Positions 1 to 11,942 are shown, counted from the stretch's first letter. The stretch is 64,000 nucleotides of DNA from Azotobacter paspali (GCF_042434745.1 NZ_JBHLSS010000127.1), one strand, 5' to 3'. Notes: a model not told the origin generated them from the letters alone. Program-made: numbers and translations.

Positions 1-1
1 G

Positions 2-67
2 CGACTGATCGCGCGCCGCCAGGACCGGGCGGAAGTCCTCTGGCAGGCGGCCAGCCCGCCGGCCTGA
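2..67 (+). CDS. 3' end of an unidentified plus-strand gene (partial)
   Basis: An open frame runs in from the left edge and stops at TGA 65-67, one base before the stop codon of the convergent Nudix gene. Only 21 residues are visible, rich in Arg and Ala, and no family can be recognised. The tight tail-to-tail packing and the GC-rich codons suggest the real end of a gene rather than chance, but this is inference from very little sequence. Confidence 0.35.
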   Translation, partial: RLIARRQDRAEVLWQAASPPA

Positions 68-68
68 A

Positions 69-1010
69 TCATTCCGACCAGAGCCCGCGGATGGCGGCGA
101 TGCCCTGGGCACCGGTCCGCCAGGCACGCGTCAGATCCTGGCTGCCGAGCCCACCGAGTAGAAATGCCGGGCGGTTGAAGCCCCGCAACAGTTCGGCCGC
201 CCGTTCCCAGCCCAGCGGACTGGCCTCGGGATGACTACTGGTGGCCTCGATAGGCGACAAGGTGACGAAGTCCACTCCCATACGGGTGGCCAGGGCCAGC
301 TCCTCGGCATCGTGGCAGGAGGCCGCCAGCCAGCGCTCGGCCGGGAAGGGCCGGCCGTTGGCGGCGTATTCGCGCAATTGCCGGGCCGTCAGATGCCAGC
401 CGGCCGCCGGGAAATCGCCGAGCCACTCCAGCGGCCCCTTGAGCATCAGTTGCGCGCGCCCGGCGCAGAGCCCCTGCACGTCGACCGCCAAATCGCGGTA
501 CTGGGGATCGAACATGTTGGGAGCCCGTAGTTGAACCAGGCGGATACCAGTCTCCAAGGCAGTCCTCAGGCCCCGCAACAACTCCTGCGGAGAAAGATCG
601 TCCGGCGTGATCAGATAACGCTCGGGCAGCCGGGCAGCAGCGACGATCGGATGATTGGCGGCCGGAAACCGATAATCCGGCAGTTGCCGCGGAGCGACCC
701 AAGCCAGCGCCTGCCCCTCGGCACCGTGCGGCTCGCCGACGAAGGCAGCGACCTCCCAGACATCCAGCAGCACGTATTGGTCAGAGTAGTCGTGACGTAC
801 CTGGATCAGCGGCCTGGCGGCGCTCACGCGAATACCCAGCTCCTCCTCCAGTTCCCGGGCCAAGGCCACCTCGACTGCCTCCCCCGCCTCGACCTTGCCG
901 CCGGGAAACTCCCAGAGCCCTCCTTGATGCTTGTCCTCGGGGCGTCTGGCGATCAGTACTCGGCCATCGGCACCGCGGATCACCGCTGCCGCGACATGTA
1001 TACGCTTCAT
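69..1010 (-). CDS. mutT: Nudix hydrolase fused to a ThiE/TenI-like domain (MutT-type, 313 aa)
   Basis: The N-terminal half is a MutT-type Nudix domain. The Nudix box spans residues 38-60 (GG...EAGE...RELEEELGI), so it should hydrolyse oxidised nucleotides such as 8-oxo-dGTP and limit mutation. From about residue 130 a thiamine-phosphate-synthase-like barrel follows. That half lacks the usual Mg-binding Asp pair and the HLGQ motif (GWHLTARQL instead), so it may not be catalytic. The start is ATG 1010, which overlaps the gst stop in ATGA and so suggests coupling. Upstream in-frame codons would add 116 residues of low-complexity sequence that is not part of the family. The same fusion is standard in pseudomonads. 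Confidence 0.9.
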   Translation of the reverse strand: MKRIHVAAAVIRGADGRVLIARRPEDKHQGGLWEFPGGKVEAGEAVEVALARELEEELGIRVSAARPLIQVRHDYSDQYVLLDVWEVAAFVGEPHGAEGQALAWVAPRQLPDYRFPAANHPIVAAARLPERYLITPDDLSPQELLRGLRTALETGIRLVQLRAPNMFDPQYRDLAVDVQGLCAGRAQLMLKGPLEWLGDFPAAGWHLTARQLREYAANGRPFPAERWLAASCHDAEELALATRMGVDFVTLSPIEATSSHPEASPLGWERAAELLRGFNRPAFLLGGLGSQDLTRAWRTGAQGIAAIRGLWSE

Positions 1011-1651
1011 TCGATCGTCTCCGTTTCCTGAAGGGCCGCTTGGTACCAGCGTTGGAAGGCTGGCCACCGGTAGATGGTTTCCACGTAGGCGGCCGCCGGC
1101 TCCGGCAGGGATACCGCATAGCTGCGCAGGCGCGCCGCCACCGGGGCATAGAAGGCATCGGCGATCCCGGCATAGCCAAACAGGAAGGGACCATCCACGC
1201 CGAAACGCTGCCGGCAGTCGGCCCAAAGCGCGCAGATGCGGCCGATATCCTCCTGCACGGTAGCCGGCAACGGCAATGCCAACAGCCTCGGCCGACGCCG
1301 GAGATCCATCGGTAGATGGCTGCGTAGCGCAGCGAAGCCACTGTGCATCTCGGCGCACAGCGAACGCGCCACAGCCCGTGCGTACTCGCCGCGCGGCCAG
1401 AGATGGCAGTCTCCACAGGTCTCGGCCAAATACTCGACGATCGCCAGGGAGTCCCAGACCGGCCCTTCCTCGGTCAGCAGCACCGGTACCTTGCCGGTAG
1501 GCGAGTGACTCAGCAGGCGAGCGCGGCTCGTCTGCTGGTACATGGGAATACGGACTTCCGTATAAGGCTCCTCGGTCAGCTCCAGCACCAGAGCGGCGCG
1601 CATCGACCAGGAAGAGTAGTTCTTGTTGCCAATGATCAGGGTCAGGGGCAT
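1007..1651 (-). CDS. Glutathione S-transferase family protein (214 aa)
   Basis: A cytosolic GST of the usual length: an N-terminal thioredoxin-like domain (residues 1-80, with a YSSWSMRAAL segment in the active-site loop and the ExxAIxEYL-type glutathione-contact motif DSLAIVEYL near residue 65) and a C-terminal helical domain. Its substrate cannot be told from sequence. The ATG at 1651 has AAGGAG eight bases upstream, which decides the start against a longer frame. It is translationally coupled (ATGA) to the Nudix-ThiE gene, and both lie downstream of argJ, so it may be part of an oxidative-damage pair. Confidence 0.88.
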   Translation of the reverse strand: MPLTLIIGNKNYSSWSMRAALVLELTEEPYTEVRIPMYQQTSRARLLSHSPTGKVPVLLTEEGPVWDSLAIVEYLAETCGDCHLWPRGEYARAVARSLCAEMHSGFAALRSHLPMDLRRRPRLLALPLPATVQEDIGRICALWADCRQRFGVDGPFLFGYAGIADAFYAPVAARLRSYAVSLPEPAAAYVETIYRWPAFQRWYQAALQETETIE

Positions 1652-1729
1652 GGCAGTCTCCTTGGCTGCGGGCAGTTCACGGCGCGCGAGCACCGCTGCG
1701 CAGCCAGCGACCTACTGCCCACGCGGCGC

Positions 1730-2947
1730 TCAGGTCCGGTATTCGGCGTTAATCTTCACGTAGTCGTGAGACAGATCGGTGGTCCAGATGGTTTCGCTGC
1801 AATCGCCCCGCCCGAGTTCGATGCGGATACCGATCTCCGACTCGGCCATCACTGCGGCTCCCTGCTCCTCGGTATAGGTCGCGGCCCGGCCACCCTGCCT
1901 GGCAATGCAGACATCGCCGAGGAATACATCGATCCGGCTCACGTCGAGCTGCGGTACACCGGCGCGTCCGACGGCAGCGAGAATGCGTCCCCAGTTGGGA
2001 TCGGAAGCGAACAGCGCAGTCTTGATCAGAGGCGAATGGGCGACGGCGTAGCCGACGTCCAGGCACTCTTGATGGGTGGCACCGCCATTGACCTGCACGG
2101 TGACGAACTTGGTCGCGCCTTCGCCATCGCGGACGATGGCCTGGGCCAGTTCCATGCTCACCTCGAACACGGCCTGCTTCAGTTTGGCGAACAGCTCACC
2201 CTCGGCCGCGCGAATCTCCGGCAGTGCCGCCCGGCCGGTGGCGACCAGCATGCAGCAGTCATTGGTGGAAGTATCGCCATCGATGGTGATGCGGTTGAAC
2301 GATTTGTTCGCCGTATCGCGCAGCAGATCCTGCAACACCGGCTGGGCGACCTTGGCATCGGTGGCGATGTAGCCGAGCATGGTCGCCATATTCGGCCGGA
2401 TCATCCCGGCCCCCTTGGAGATGCCGGTGACGGTGATGGTGACTCCGTCATGCACGAACTGGCAACTGGCCCCCTTGGGCAGGGTGTCTGTGGTCATGAT
2501 GCCCTCGGCGGCGGCGGCCCAGTTGTCGGGGTCGAGATCGGCCAGGGCGGCCGGCAGCGCGGCCTCGATCTTTTCCACCGGCAGGGGTTCGCCGATCACC
2601 CCGGTAGAGAAAGGCAGCACGGCACTTTCATCGACTCCGGCCAGTTCGGCCAAACGGGCGCAGGACCGTCCGGCGGCCAGCAGGCCCGGCTCGCCGGTAC
2701 CGGCATTGGCGTTGCCGGTGTTGGTCAGCAGGTAGCGCACACTCCCCTGGACACGCTGTTTGGCAAGAACCACCGGCGCCGCGCAGAAAGCATTGAGGGT
2801 AAATACCCCGGCGACCGTGGAACCTTCGATACAACGCATCACCACCACATCCTTACGCCCAGGGCGCTTGATGCCGGCGGAAGCGATGCCGAGTTCGAAA
2901 CCGGGGACCGGGTACAGGGTAGGCAGAGGGCCAAGACCGACAGCCAT
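1730..2947 (-). CDS. argJ: Arginine biosynthesis bifunctional protein ArgJ (405 aa)
   Basis: Ornithine acetyltransferase, which recycles the acetyl group from N-acetylornithine to glutamate in the cyclic arginine pathway; bifunctional forms also make N-acetylglutamate from acetyl-CoA. The precursor cleaves itself before a Thr to give alpha and beta chains. The site is visible as STGVIGE with Thr115 as the expected nucleophile. The NTGNANAGTG motif (about 76-85) and a C-terminal DLSHDYVKINAEYRT tail are typical. The start has AAGGAG at good spacing. A 150-bp gap containing the secA terminator separates it from secA, so it probably has its own promoter. Confidence 0.96.
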   Translation of the reverse strand: MAVGLGPLPTLYPVPGFELGIASAGIKRPGRKDVVVMRCIEGSTVAGVFTLNAFCAAPVVLAKQRVQGSVRYLLTNTGNANAGTGEPGLLAAGRSCARLAELAGVDESAVLPFSTGVIGEPLPVEKIEAALPAALADLDPDNWAAAAEGIMTTDTLPKGASCQFVHDGVTITVTGISKGAGMIRPNMATMLGYIATDAKVAQPVLQDLLRDTANKSFNRITIDGDTSTNDCCMLVATGRAALPEIRAAEGELFAKLKQAVFEVSMELAQAIVRDGEGATKFVTVQVNGGATHQECLDVGYAVAHSPLIKTALFASDPNWGRILAAVGRAGVPQLDVSRIDVFLGDVCIARQGGRAATYTEEQGAAVMAESEIGIRIELGRGDCSETIWTTDLSHDYVKINAEYRT

Positions 2948-3007
2948 GAAGGGCTCCTTCGTATGGGTTCTGTTGAATGAACGTACCAGGGTACGGAAAA
3001 CGGGCGG

Positions 3008-3041
3008 AAAAACGCCGCGACCGGTCGGGCCGGCCGCGGCG
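3008..3041 (-). terminator. Rho-independent terminator of secA
   Basis: On the minus strand a GC-rich stem (CGCCGCGgCCGG / CCGGtCGCGGCG) with a short loop is followed directly by TTTTT. It lies 56 bases past the secA stop and upstream of argJ, so it should end the secA transcript. Confidence 0.8.
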
Positions 3042-3097
3042 CTGCGGATGCGATCCTACGCACTCCGGATGCTGCGCCGGAACGCAGCCTAGCAACG

Positions 3098-5845
<2,748 letters not shown>

Positions 5846-6110
5846 ATCGACAGGTTCTTCCTCACATATGAATGGAGGGCGGGCACGAGGCCGACCCGGC
5901 AGCCGCAAAGGGTTGCAATGGGAAAAAGGCATTCTACTCGCAAACTCGCCCGGCAAGAAAATAGGCATCATGCAGCAGGACTTTCCACCGCTCGAAGTGC
6001 AAAGGCCACACGCCAGGCTTAGGACTGCCCGAAGCCCGTTCTCTGCGACAGAACCTTAAACGGGCATAGGTTCTGCTACCATGGACATCCACATCCTCCG
6101 GCCAACAACC

Positions 6111-6563
6111 ATGACCTTTCGTCCCTCGCCGGCCCGTCCCTCCGCCGCGCTGCTGCGCGAATCCAAACCGCTTAAGTCGCTGTTCGGCCAGGCGCAGCAA
6201 TTAGTCCGGCTCCAGCACCTGCTGGACAGTCAGTTACAGCCTGCCGCACGTGGGCATTGCCACGTAGCATCCTGGCGTGAAGGTTGCCTACTGCTGATCG
6301 TCACCAATGGTCAGTGGGCCACCCGACTGCGTTACCAGCAACGTCGTCTGCAGCGCCAGTTGCTGACGCTGGAGGCATTCTGGGGCCTGAACAGGATCCT
6401 TTTCAAAGTGCGCCCTCCCATGCAGGCGAACGCCTCTTCCTCCCGTGTGAACAAGCTATCCCCAGCCGCTGCCGAGAGTCTCCGGACGGCAGCCGAAGGC
6501 ATTGACGATCCCAGACTCAGGGCGGCACTGAAGCGGCTGGCCCGGCACGGCCGGCCCGAATAG
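6111..6563 (+). CDS. dciA: DciA-family (DUF721) replicative helicase loader (150 aa)
   Basis: A small basic protein of the DUF721 family. The core, about residues 20-100, contains the ...LRYQQRRLQRQLL... helix characteristic of DciA. DciA loads DnaB in the many bacteria that lack DnaC, which includes pseudomonads. It sits alone on the plus strand between divergent secA and convergent lpxC, its usual place in Pseudomonas. ATG 6111 matches the expected MTFRPSPARP-type start. An in-frame ATG at 6081 would add ten residues. Neither start has a convincing ribosome site, so the N-terminus is uncertain. Confidence 0.82.
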   Translation: MTFRPSPARPSAALLRESKPLKSLFGQAQQLVRLQHLLDSQLQPAARGHCHVASWREGCLLLIVTNGQWATRLRYQQRRLQRQLLTLEAFWGLNRILFKVRPPMQANASSSRVNKLSPAAAESLRTAAEGIDDPRLRAALKRLARHGRPE

Positions 6564-6627
6564 CCGAAAACGAGACGCTTCGCTGCGAGCCACGGAGCTG
6601 GAAAAGGAAAAAGTAGAAGCGCCCGGC

Positions 6628-7539
6628 TTAGACAGCCACTATGGGACGCACGTAGGAGATAGGAGCACTCACGGCGTCTTCGAAGGTCACCACTTCCCAG
6701 GCATCCTTCTGTTCGAGCAGAGCGCGCAACAGGCAGTTGTTCAAAGCATGCCCCGACTTGAAGCCGCGGAATTCGCCGATCAGGCTGTTGCCCAGCAGAT
6801 AAAGGTCGCCGATGGCATCAAGAATCTTGTGCTTGACGAACTCGTCCTCATAACGCAGACCATCCTCGTTCAATACCCGGTTTTCGTCGACCACGATGGC
6901 GTTATCCACGCTGCCACCTAGCGCAAGGTTGTGCGAGCGCAGAAATTCGATATCGCGCATGAAACCAAAGGTTCGTGCACGACTGACCTCCTTGACGAAC
7001 GAAGTACTGGAGAAATCGATACTGGCGGTCTGCGTACGGCCGCGGAACACAGGATGATCGAAATCGATTTCGAAGCTCACCTTGAAGCCATCGAACGGCA
7101 GGAAGACGGCACGCTTGTCATCTTCCTCCACGGCCACTTCACGCTTGATGCGGATGAACCTCTTGCAAGCCTCCTGTTCCTGCAAACCTGCGGACTGGAT
7201 AAGAAAGACGAAAGGACCGGCACTGCCATCCATAATCGGCACTTCGGGGGCGGAGAGTTCGACGTAAGCATTATCGATCCCAAGACCGGCCATGGCCGAA
7301 AGCAGATGCTCCACCGTGTGGACCTTGACATCACCCTTGACCAGCGTCGTGGACATGGTGGTTTCACCGACGTTTTCAGCTCTTGCGGGGATGTCCACTA
7401 CCGGATCGAGATCGATGCGCCGGAACACGATCCCCGTGTCGACAGGAGCGGGCTTTAAGGTCAGATAAACCTTCTCCCCCGAGTGCAAACCCACTCCCGT
7501 GGCACGAATAATGTTCTTCAGGGTGCGTTGTTTGATCAT
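6628..7539 (-). CDS. lpxC: UDP-3-O-acyl-N-acetylglucosamine deacetylase LpxC (303 aa)
   Basis: Zinc amidase that carries out the committed step of lipid A synthesis in the cytoplasm. The zinc ligand His78 in TVEHLLSA and the second metal motif HKILDAIGD are intact. KSGHALNN carries the general acid/base His. At 303 aa it has the family's normal length. It lies 106 bases downstream of ftsZ at the end of the dcw cluster, with an extended -10 element in the gap, so it can probably be transcribed separately. This position couples LPS to wall synthesis by location. Confidence 0.98.
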   Translation of the reverse strand: MIKQRTLKNIIRATGVGLHSGEKVYLTLKPAPVDTGIVFRRIDLDPVVDIPARAENVGETTMSTTLVKGDVKVHTVEHLLSAMAGLGIDNAYVELSAPEVPIMDGSAGPFVFLIQSAGLQEQEACKRFIRIKREVAVEEDDKRAVFLPFDGFKVSFEIDFDHPVFRGRTQTASIDFSSTSFVKEVSRARTFGFMRDIEFLRSHNLALGGSVDNAIVVDENRVLNEDGLRYEDEFVKHKILDAIGDLYLLGNSLIGEFRGFKSGHALNNCLLRALLEQKDAWEVVTFEDAVSAPISYVRPIVAV

Positions 7540-7585
7540 GGTTTGGCCGCTAGCAGTTGCGAATCTTTTTCAATAACTAGCAAAA

Positions 7586-7594
7586 ATGATAGCA
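7586..7594 (-). promoter_or_regulatory. Extended -10 promoter of lpxC
   Basis: Within the ftsZ-lpxC gap the minus strand reads TGC-TATCAT, an extended -10 hexamer, about 50 bases before the lpxC ATG. No good -35 lies 16-18 bp upstream, which is common for extended -10 promoters. Confidence 0.5.
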
Positions 7595-7645
7595 GAACCA
7601 ATATTTGCTGGATATCAATCAATACAAGACCCCTGATAAACGCAA

Positions 7646-8824
7646 TCAATCTGCTTGACGGCGCAGGAAAGCCGGGATGTCCAGATAATCCAGATCGTCC
7701 TGCGGGTTGATCTTGGCAGCCGTGGCGCTGGCGCCATGGCTCTGGCGCTGTACGGTGGGCCGTTCGTAGTCCTTGTAGTTCACCGCTTGATCGCCGCGAG
7801 GTACAGCGGGAGCAGCAGCGCCAGCGGACTGCAGCGTATTGACCACCACTTTCATCGGCTTGTCGGCTCGCGCGCCCAGACCAGTGGCAACCACGGTCAC
7901 ATGCAATTCGTCGCGCATGTCCGGATCGATCACGGTGCCGACCTTCACCATGGCTTGGTCGGATGCGAACTGCTCGATGATGTTGCCGACGTCGGAGTAT
8001 TCGCCCAGGGAAAGATCCGGGCCGGCCGTGATGTTCACCAGAATGCCACGAGCGCCCTGCAGATGGACGTCCTCCAGCAACGGGTTGCGGATCGCCGCCT
8101 CGGTGGCCTCGCGAGCCCGGTTCGGACCGCTGGCAAAACCGGTACCCATCATGGCCATGCCCATTTCACTCATTACCGTCTTCACGTCGGCGAAGTCGAC
8201 GTTGATCATGCCGGGACGCTTGATGATGTCGGAAATACCACGAACCGCACCGGCCAGCACATCGTCAGCCTTGGCGAAAGCGGACAGCAGGCTGGCATCC
8301 TTGCCAAGAATGGTCAGCAGTTTCTCGTTGGGGATGGTGATCAGTGAATCCACATGCTCGGCTAGCAGGCGGATACCCTCTTCGGCAACCTGCATGCGCT
8401 TGCGTCCTTCGAACGGGAACGGACGGGTCACCACGGCCACCGTCAGAATGCCCAGTCCCTTCGCCACTTCGGCGATGACCGGAGCGGCACCAGTACCGGT
8501 ACCGCCACCCATACCGGTGGTGATGAACACCATGTCGGTGCCCTGCAGAACCTCGGCGATACGCTCGCGGTCCTCCATTGCGGCTTCGCGGCCGACCTCG
8601 GGGTTGGCACCGGCTCCCAGCCCCTTGGTCACCCCCGAGCCCAGCTGCAGGACCGTCCGTGCAGTAATGCTCTTCAACGCCTGCGCATCGGTGTTGGCGC
8701 AAATGAACTCGACCCCCTCGATGCTGGTGGCCGCCATGTGATTCACGGCATTGCCGCCGCCACCACCGACACCGATGACCTTGATCACTGCACTTTGCGG
8801 AACGTTGTCTACGAGCTCAAACAT
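7646..8824 (-). CDS. ftsZ: Cell division protein FtsZ (392 aa)
   Basis: Tubulin-like GTPase that assembles the Z-ring. The GTP-binding G-box GGGTGTG is at 106-112 and the N-terminal GVGGGGGNAVNHM loop at 18-30. The T7 loop with NVDFADV activates hydrolysis across the dimer. A disordered linker leads to the C-terminal anchor DYLDIPAFLRRQAD, which binds FtsA and ZipA. The start has a GGAGAGG ribosome site. It is the last division gene of the cluster, 37 bases after ftsA. Confidence 0.99.
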   Translation of the reverse strand: MFELVDNVPQSAVIKVIGVGGGGGNAVNHMAATSIEGVEFICANTDAQALKSITARTVLQLGSGVTKGLGAGANPEVGREAAMEDRERIAEVLQGTDMVFITTGMGGGTGTGAAPVIAEVAKGLGILTVAVVTRPFPFEGRKRMQVAEEGIRLLAEHVDSLITIPNEKLLTILGKDASLLSAFAKADDVLAGAVRGISDIIKRPGMINVDFADVKTVMSEMGMAMMGTGFASGPNRAREATEAAIRNPLLEDVHLQGARGILVNITAGPDLSLGEYSDVGNIIEQFASDQAMVKVGTVIDPDMRDELHVTVVATGLGARADKPMKVVVNTLQSAGAAAPAVPRGDQAVNYKDYERPTVQRQSHGASATAAKINPQDDLDYLDIPAFLRRQAD

Positions 8825-8861
8825 ATTCCCTCTCCTTTCTTTTCACTGCCTACCGCCGTTG

Positions 8862-10109
8862 TCAAAAGTTGCCTTGGAACCATCGCTTGAATCGTTCCAG
8901 GACAGGTATCTTGGTTTCTTCGCCATAACTGCTGGTGCCGGATACGGGCGTGCCTCCAGTCTGCTTCTGCAGCCCGTAAAGCAGTAACCCCACCCCGGTC
9001 GAATAGATTGGGTTGCCGATCACGTCATCCATTCCCCTGACACTGTGCGGCACCCCCAGGCGCACAGGCATGTGGAAGATCTCCTCGGCCAGCTCGACGG
9101 CGCCTTCCATCTTCGCCGAGCCGCCGGTCAGAACGACACCGGCGGGTATGAGGTCCTCGTAGCCGCTACGCCGCAACTCTGCATGGATCAGGCTGAACAG
9201 CTCGTCGTAGCGAGGCTCGACCACTTCCGCCAGCGCCTGGCGGGAAAGCTCCCGCGAGGGACGCTCGCCGACACTGGGGACGTTGAGGGTTTCGCCGGCG
9301 CCGGTTAGCTTGGCCAGGGCGCAGGCATAGCGAATCTTGATCTCCTCGGCATACTGAGTCGGCGTGCGCAGCGCCATGGCGATGTCGTTAGTGACCTGAT
9401 CGCCGGCGATCGGGATCACAGCGGTATGCCGGATCGCTCCCTCGGTGAAGATGGCGATATCGGTGGTACCGCCACCGATATCGACTAGGCATACGCCCAG
9501 CTCCTTCTCGTCCTCGGTAAGTACCGCATGGGCAGAAGCCAGTTGTTCGAGGATGATGTCGTCCACCTCTAGATCGCAGCGGCGCACGCACTTCTCGACG
9601 TTTTGCGCGGCATTCACCGCACAGGTCACCACGTGCACTTTGGCCTCCAGACGCACGCCGGACATCCCCAGCGGTTCCCGTACGCCTTCCTGGTTATCGA
9701 TCACGTAGTCCTGCGGCAGAGTGTGCAGCACTCGCTGATCCGAAGGAATCGCCACCGCCTGGGCCGCATCCAGAACGCGCTCGAGATCCGCCTGACTGAC
9801 TTCGCGATCACGGATGGCGACAATTCCGTGGGAGTTCAGACTGCGGATATGGTTCCCGGCCAGACCAACGAAAGCTGAGTGAATTTGGCAGCCAGCCATC
9901 AGTTGGGCCTCTTCCACCGCTCGGTGGATGGACTGCACGGTGGACTCGATATTCACTACCACACCCTTCTTCAAACCCCGCGAAGGATGGGAACCGATCC
10001 CGACGATCTCCAATTGGCCATCGGCCGTCACCTCGCCAACCAGGGCCACGACCTTGGAGGTACCGATGTCGAGACCGACGATCATCTTGCCGCTCTGCGC
10101 GCTTGCCAT
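8862..10109 (-). CDS. ftsA: Cell division protein FtsA (415 aa)
   Basis: Actin-like ATPase that tethers FtsZ to the membrane and recruits later divisome proteins. The phosphate-1 motif GLDIGTSKV lies at about 12-20, the phosphate-2 motif VDIGGGTTDIAIF near 205, and the adenosine motif LTGGSAKM near 330. The C-terminal amphipathic helix, rich in Arg, Lys and Trp (RFKRWFQGNF), is the membrane anchor. It follows ftsQ by 21 bases and precedes ftsZ, the conserved ftsQAZ order. Confidence 0.98.
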   Translation of the reverse strand: MASAQSGKMIVGLDIGTSKVVALVGEVTADGQLEIVGIGSHPSRGLKKGVVVNIESTVQSIHRAVEEAQLMAGCQIHSAFVGLAGNHIRSLNSHGIVAIRDREVSQADLERVLDAAQAVAIPSDQRVLHTLPQDYVIDNQEGVREPLGMSGVRLEAKVHVVTCAVNAAQNVEKCVRRCDLEVDDIILEQLASAHAVLTEDEKELGVCLVDIGGGTTDIAIFTEGAIRHTAVIPIAGDQVTNDIAMALRTPTQYAEEIKIRYACALAKLTGAGETLNVPSVGERPSRELSRQALAEVVEPRYDELFSLIHAELRRSGYEDLIPAGVVLTGGSAKMEGAVELAEEIFHMPVRLGVPHSVRGMDDVIGNPIYSTGVGLLLYGLQKQTGGTPVSGTSSYGEETKIPVLERFKRWFQGNF

Positions 10110-10130
10110 GTTTTCTGCCTGCTCCTCAAC

Positions 10131-10991
10131 TCAGTGCACAGCGGCGGGCTCGACCGCCGTTGGCGCGACCGGCTCCCGCCATGCCACGGCCAGACCGTTG
10201 GCATAGCGCAGATCGATGCGCGCGATATTTGCATTCTGCTCTTTCAAGGCCCGCTCATAGATGGCGCTGAAGCGGCGCATCTTGGCAAGCAAATGATCAC
10301 GCCCGAGCAACAGCTCGATGCCCTGGGTGGTGGTGACATACCAACTGCCGCGCTCACGCAGCTCCAGACGTGCAATGGAAAAGCCTAGGGGCCTGAGCAT
10401 CTGGTTGAGCACGTGATACTGCTGCATCACCTTTTCCTGCGCCTGCTGGGGGCCGGCCAACTGCGGCAGATGCTCATAACGGGATACTTCGCTCGGCGCG
10501 AACGACTCTCCTTGATTGTTCAGCAACGCTTCATCGCCCCAGCGCGCTATCGGCAATTGCTCTTCCAGGTGAACCACCAGTTGATCGGGCCATACGCGCC
10601 GCACTTCGGCCTTGGCAATCCAGGAAATGCCCTCGAGCGCATCGCGGATGCCGGCCAGATCGACGCTGAAAAAGCTCGCCTGACGGAAAGGCGCGATGCG
10701 ATCGAGGACTGTCTGGTTGCTGACGTAGCTGAGATGCCCTTCCAACTTGACATCGGCGATCGGCTGGTCCGCATAGGGCATCAGGCGTTGCGCCAGGAAG
10801 TAGCCACCCGCGCAGAGAGCCGCCAACAGGAGCAAACCGCCTAGGCTCTTCAGCAAGGTCATGCCCAGTGTCGACAGGCGCGCCGATACGGGTGGCTTGG
10901 CCACCATGCGGCTGGCTCCCCGGCGAACCGGCTTGCGTGCCGGGGCGCGCCCCAGCCCTGGTTGTCGATGACGAAGCATGGTGCCGTACAT
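10131..10991 (-). CDS. ftsQ: Cell division protein FtsQ (286 aa)
   Basis: Bitopic inner-membrane divisome protein that bridges early and late division proteins through FtsB and FtsL. A basic cytoplasmic tail (about 1-45) precedes one membrane segment (LKSLGGLLLLAALCAGGYFL, about 49-68), then a periplasmic POTRA domain (ADVKLEGHLSYVSNQ) and the FtsQ beta domain. ATG 10991 lies three bases after the ddlB stop with AAGGGG upstream; an ATG four codons later is a less likely alternative. The length is close to other pseudomonad FtsQ proteins. Confidence 0.95.
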   Translation of the reverse strand: MYGTMLRHRQPGLGRAPARKPVRRGASRMVAKPPVSARLSTLGMTLLKSLGGLLLLAALCAGGYFLAQRLMPYADQPIADVKLEGHLSYVSNQTVLDRIAPFRQASFFSVDLAGIRDALEGISWIAKAEVRRVWPDQLVVHLEEQLPIARWGDEALLNNQGESFAPSEVSRYEHLPQLAGPQQAQEKVMQQYHVLNQMLRPLGFSIARLELRERGSWYVTTTQGIELLLGRDHLLAKMRRFSAIYERALKEQNANIARIDLRYANGLAVAWREPVAPTAVEPAAVH

Positions 10992-10994
10992 GGC

Positions 10995-11942
10995 TCAACC
11001 CCTTGTCTCAACGCTGTCGGCCAGAACCGCCAGCACCAGTTGCTGGAAATCCAGTCCCGCAGCACGCGCGGCCATCGGCACCAGACTATGATCGGTCATG
11101 CCCGGCACCGTATTGACCTCAAGTAGCCAGAAGCGGCCCTCCGCGTCCTGCATCACGTCGGCCCGCGCCCAGCCCTGCACCCCCAATGCTTCGCAGGCAC
11201 GCGCGCACAACGCCTTCAACTCCTCCTCCTTACTGGAATCGAGCCCGCAGGGAATCCGGTACTGGGTATCCGAGGCCAGATACTTGGCGTCGTAATCGTA
11301 GAAACTGTGCGACGTGCCCAAACAGATCGGAGGTAACACCTGCCCACGCAACAAGGCGACGGTGAACTCCGGCCCCTGGATCCATTGCTCGACCAGCACC
11401 TGGGGATCATGGGAGCGGGCAGACAGCCAGGCGGCGATCAGTTCGCCGATGTCATTCACCTTGGCCATGCCGATGCTCGAGCCTTCGTGGGCCGGCTTGA
11501 CGATCAGCGGAAAACCGAGATCCCGTGCGGCGACCCGACAGTCGCTCTCGCTGGTCGGCACCGCATGGCGTGGCGTTGGCAAGCCCAGGCTCTGCCAGAC
11601 CTGCTTAGTGCGCAGCTTGTCCATCGCCAGGGCCGAAGCGAGAACGCCGCTGCCGGTGTAGGGAATACCGACACATTCGAGCAGGCCCTGCATGCTGCCA
11701 TCCTCGCCGCCACGGCCATGCAGGACGATGAAGGCCCGATCGATCCGCTCGCGACCCAGTCGCTCGAGCAAGTCGTCGCCGACGTCGATGCCGAAAGCGT
11801 CCACGCCAGCGCTCTGCAGCGCCTCCAGCACGGCCTGGCCGGACTTCAGGGAGACCGCCCGCTCGGCACTCTTGCCGCCGAACAGTACGGCGACACGACC
11901 GAAGGCTTGCGGAGCCAGCGTTGACTTAAGGGCGTAATTCAT
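10995..11942 (-). CDS. ddlB: D-alanine--D-alanine ligase B (315 aa)
   Basis: ATP-grasp ligase that makes D-Ala-D-Ala for the peptidoglycan stem peptide in the cytoplasm. The N-terminal GGKSAERAVSLKSG motif, the ATP-binding PAHEGSSIGM loop and the Mg-binding LEVNTVPGMT motif near the C-terminus are all present. ATG 11942 overlaps the murC stop in ATGA, which fixes the start. Longer frames read through the murC coding region. It is translationally coupled to murC and ftsQ. Confidence 0.97.
   Translation of the reverse strand: MNYALKSTLAPQAFGRVAVLFGGKSAERAVSLKSGQAVLEALQSAGVDAFGIDVGDDLLERLGRERIDRAFIVLHGRGGEDGSMQGLLECVGIPYTGSGVLASALAMDKLRTKQVWQSLGLPTPRHAVPTSESDCRVAARDLGFPLIVKPAHEGSSIGMAKVNDIGELIAAWLSARSHDPQVLVEQWIQGPEFTVALLRGQVLPPICLGTSHSFYDYDAKYLASDTQYRIPCGLDSSKEEELKALCARACEALGVQGWARADVMQDAEGRFWLLEVNTVPGMTDHSLVPMAARAAGLDFQQLVLAVLADSVETRG

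Noticed and set aside
1343..2980. A 545-codon plus-strand open frame opposite argJ
   Set aside because: Antisense shadow of argJ; no ribosome site or family, and argJ has full motifs and a strong ribosome site.
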